From assembly GCA_013330355.1 (NCBI GenBank), contig DUIM01000030.1:1-6900 (forward strand): a stretch of 6,900 bases of DNA, read 5' to 3'. This DNA comes from Methanosarcinales archaeon (GTDB lineage Archaea; Halobacteriota; Methanosarcinia; Methanosarcinales; Methanocomedenaceae). The notes beneath the pieces are model-generated. The model saw only the letters and a list, made by a program, of their open reading frames with translations. It ran no database searches and had not been told where the DNA came from. Each line of letters starts with the position of its first letter. Within the stretch, counting starts at the first letter, position 1. A program made the translations under genes and the position numbers. Below are positions 5,614-6,900 of this stretch, in pieces.

Positions 5614-6248
5614 ACCAAAACGAACAGTATTATTACAGCGACAGGAAAGGTTTTGTCACTGAGGCAATGGCATACCTGATTCCACTGCGCCCTTACCTTT
5701 TTGTTATTATTACCCTGTTCCTGCTTGCAACGGCAGCAGGATATATATCAGGATACTTAGACCCAAGTATCATTGACGAGCTTATGGGGCAATTCGAGGA
5801 AACATACGGCTGGATCGCAGAAGAATCACCCATAATGATCATGTTGTTTATTTTCGCAAACAATACATTGAACAGTTTTGTTGCTATGCTGCTTGGTACA
5901 TTGTTTGGCATCTGGCCCGTCATCTTCATTCTGGTCAACGGTTTTTTCATTGGTGTAGTGGTCTTCAGTTCAGTACAGGAGTATGGCATATTTGTGGTAC
6001 TGTCTGCCTTGTTGCCCCATGGTATCATTGAACTGCCCATGATATTTATTAGTGCCAGCATAGGCCTGAGACTGGGGGTTCTTGCATTTCAGAAAATATT
6101 TAATATAAATGAAAAAGAGATCAGGTTCAAATATGAACTGTTCAGTGCCATAAAGTTCTTTGTCACGGTAATCGTCCCGTTATTGTTCATTGCAGCCATA
6201 ATCGAGACCTTTATTACGTCAAGCATACTTTATGTACTGACGTCCTGA
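5610..6248 (+). CDS. SpoIIM-family (stage II sporulation protein M-like) membrane protein
   Basis: A 212-residue membrane protein with a short polar N-terminus (1-22) and about five to six spans (roughly 27-48, 75-99, 102-120, 126-150, 180-196 and 197-210). It carries the marks of the SpoIIM (formerly DUF95) family: FANNTLNSF (82-90) in an early span, LLPHGIIELPMIFIS (134-148) and a C-terminal PLLFIAAIIETFIT (190-203) with an embedded Glu199. In Bacillus, SpoIIM works with SpoIID and SpoIIP in septal-wall remodelling during engulfment. Archaea make no endospores and typically lack murein, so the archaeal role is unknown. The ATG lies inside the DUF63 stop (ATGA overlap), with AAGGATGG ten bases upstream. 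The 3' end overlaps convergent moaA by 19 bases. Confidence 0.9.
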   Translation: MNQNEQYYYSDRKGFVTEAMAYLIPLRPYLFVIITLFLLATAAGYISGYLDPSIIDELMGQFEETYGWIAEESPIMIMLFIFANNTLNSFVAMLLGTLFGIWPVIFILVNGFFIGVVVFSSVQEYGIFVVLSALLPHGIIELPMIFISASIGLRLGVLAFQKIFNINEKEIRFKYELFSAIKFFVTVIVPLLFIAAIIETFITSSILYVLTS

Positions 6249-6900
6249 GGCTGGCCTTTATAGAATGGTTCACGATTTTTCATTGCTTTAGAGAACAAAG
6301 CTTCAAACTCACTGTCAGTGGCATGGCTTACATCTACAAGGTTGTCATTTCTCAGCAGGCAGGGCTTTAGTTTACCATCAGATGTCACCCTCAGCCGGTT
6401 GCAGTTGGCACAGAACACTGAATTATCAATTGGCTTCACGAGTTCGATTTCGGCACCTTCCACCATGTATTTCTTCCGGCGGTGCATCTTGCGTTCAATC
6501 ACGGATGTTGCCCTGGATTCCAGTTCTTTTGTAATGATATCCATTTCCATAAGCAATCCGTTATTGCTAAAGTCCATGGGTTCTATTATCTGCAGGATCA
6601 CGTTCCCGTCGAATTTCTTTACAAAAGATATCATGTCATTAAGTTCACCGGAATTGACACCTTCCAGCATCACCATATTCAATTTAATCGGGGTTAACCC
6701 TGCATCCACTGCAGCATGTACTCCGTCCAGCACCTGCTGATGGACGTTACTGTTGCACCGGCATATACCTGCATAGGTATCAGGGTTAAGTGTATCAAGG
6801 CTGATATTAACCCTGTCAAGTCCGGCTGCCTTTAGCCCTTTGGCTCTTTTGGATAACAGCACACCGTTCGTTGTGGCCGAAACATTTTTAAGTTTGGGAA
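6230..6900 (-). CDS. moaA: GTP 3',8-cyclase (radical SAM), 5' end outside the window
   Basis: MoaA converts GTP to 3',8-cyclo-7,8-dihydro-GTP, the first step of molybdopterin synthesis. The reading frame stays open to the right edge. Upstream of the GTG at 6860-6862 it continues as KNVSATTNGVLLSKRA, so that GTG is an internal valine and the true start, with the CxxxCxxC radical-SAM cluster, lies beyond 6900. Visible hallmarks are TTNGVLL, GLDRVNISLDTLNP, and LNMVMLEGVN followed by a glutamine-rich IIEPMD strand. The C-terminal CANC(13 residues)C motif, with Cys codons starting at about 6412, 6403 and 6361, ligates the second 4Fe-4S cluster that binds GTP; NRLRVTSDGKLKPCLL is typical. The stop at 6230-6232 lies inside the convergent SpoIIM-family gene. 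In this metabolic context the cofactor would serve Mo- or W-dependent formylmethanofuran dehydrogenase. Confidence 0.95.
   Translation of the reverse strand, partial: PKLKNVSATTNGVLLSKRAKGLKAAGLDRVNISLDTLNPDTYAGICRCNSNVHQQVLDGVHAAVDAGLTPIKLNMVMLEGVNSGELNDMISFVKKFDGNVILQIIEPMDFSNNGLLMEMDIITKELESRATSVIERKMHRRKKYMVEGAEIELVKPIDNSVFCANCNRLRVTSDGKLKPCLLRNDNLVDVSHATDSEFEALFSKAMKNREPFYKGQPQDVST

Noticed and set aside
6860..6862. GTG as the start codon of moaA
   Set aside because: The frame continues upstream with the conserved TTNGVLL motif, so this GTG is internal and the gene is cut by the window edge.

Overview
This window reads as a chromosomal piece of a euryarchaeon with C1 (methanogenic or methane-oxidising) metabolism, most likely in or near the Methanosarcinales/ANME group. 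The archaeal signature comes from egsA (glycerol-1-phosphate dehydrogenase, which sets archaeal lipid stereochemistry) and from the archaeal families UPF0179 and DUF63. The C1 link comes from the methanofuran gene mfnF. The genus cannot be fixed from the sequence alone. No transposase, integrase, CRISPR array, tRNA or rRNA is visible.

Layout. A + strand mfnF (85-1059) converges, with a 21-base gap, on a - strand cobQ (1081-2580, adenosylcobyric acid synthase). Upstream of cobQ lies a 254-base structured intergenic region (2581-2834). It holds a long imperfect hairpin, a 14-base TATA-containing palindrome, and a nested set of direct and inverted repeats that can form alternative stems. Next on the - strand come a short, very basic 57-residue protein gene with a perfect Shine-Dalgarno site (2835-3008), a cysteine-rich UPF0179 gene (3111-3554) and egsA (3631-4722). 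A 30-base divergent spacer separates egsA from a + strand pair of membrane-protein genes, DUF63 (4753-5613) and a SpoIIM-family gene (5610-6248), which overlap by ATGA. The SpoIIM gene runs 19 bases into the 3' end of a - strand moaA, which continues past the right edge.

How the genes relate. MfnF (methanofuran) and MoaA (molybdopterin) both supply formylmethanofuran dehydrogenase. CobQ supplies the cobamide used by the methyltransferases of the same pathway. EgsA makes the lipid backbone, and it sits divergent to two uncharacterised membrane proteins, which raises the possibility of an envelope-related function for that pair. The enzymes are ordinary housekeeping genes. The least explained parts are the DUF63/SpoIIM pair, the small basic protein, UPF0179 and the structured region at 2620-2765.
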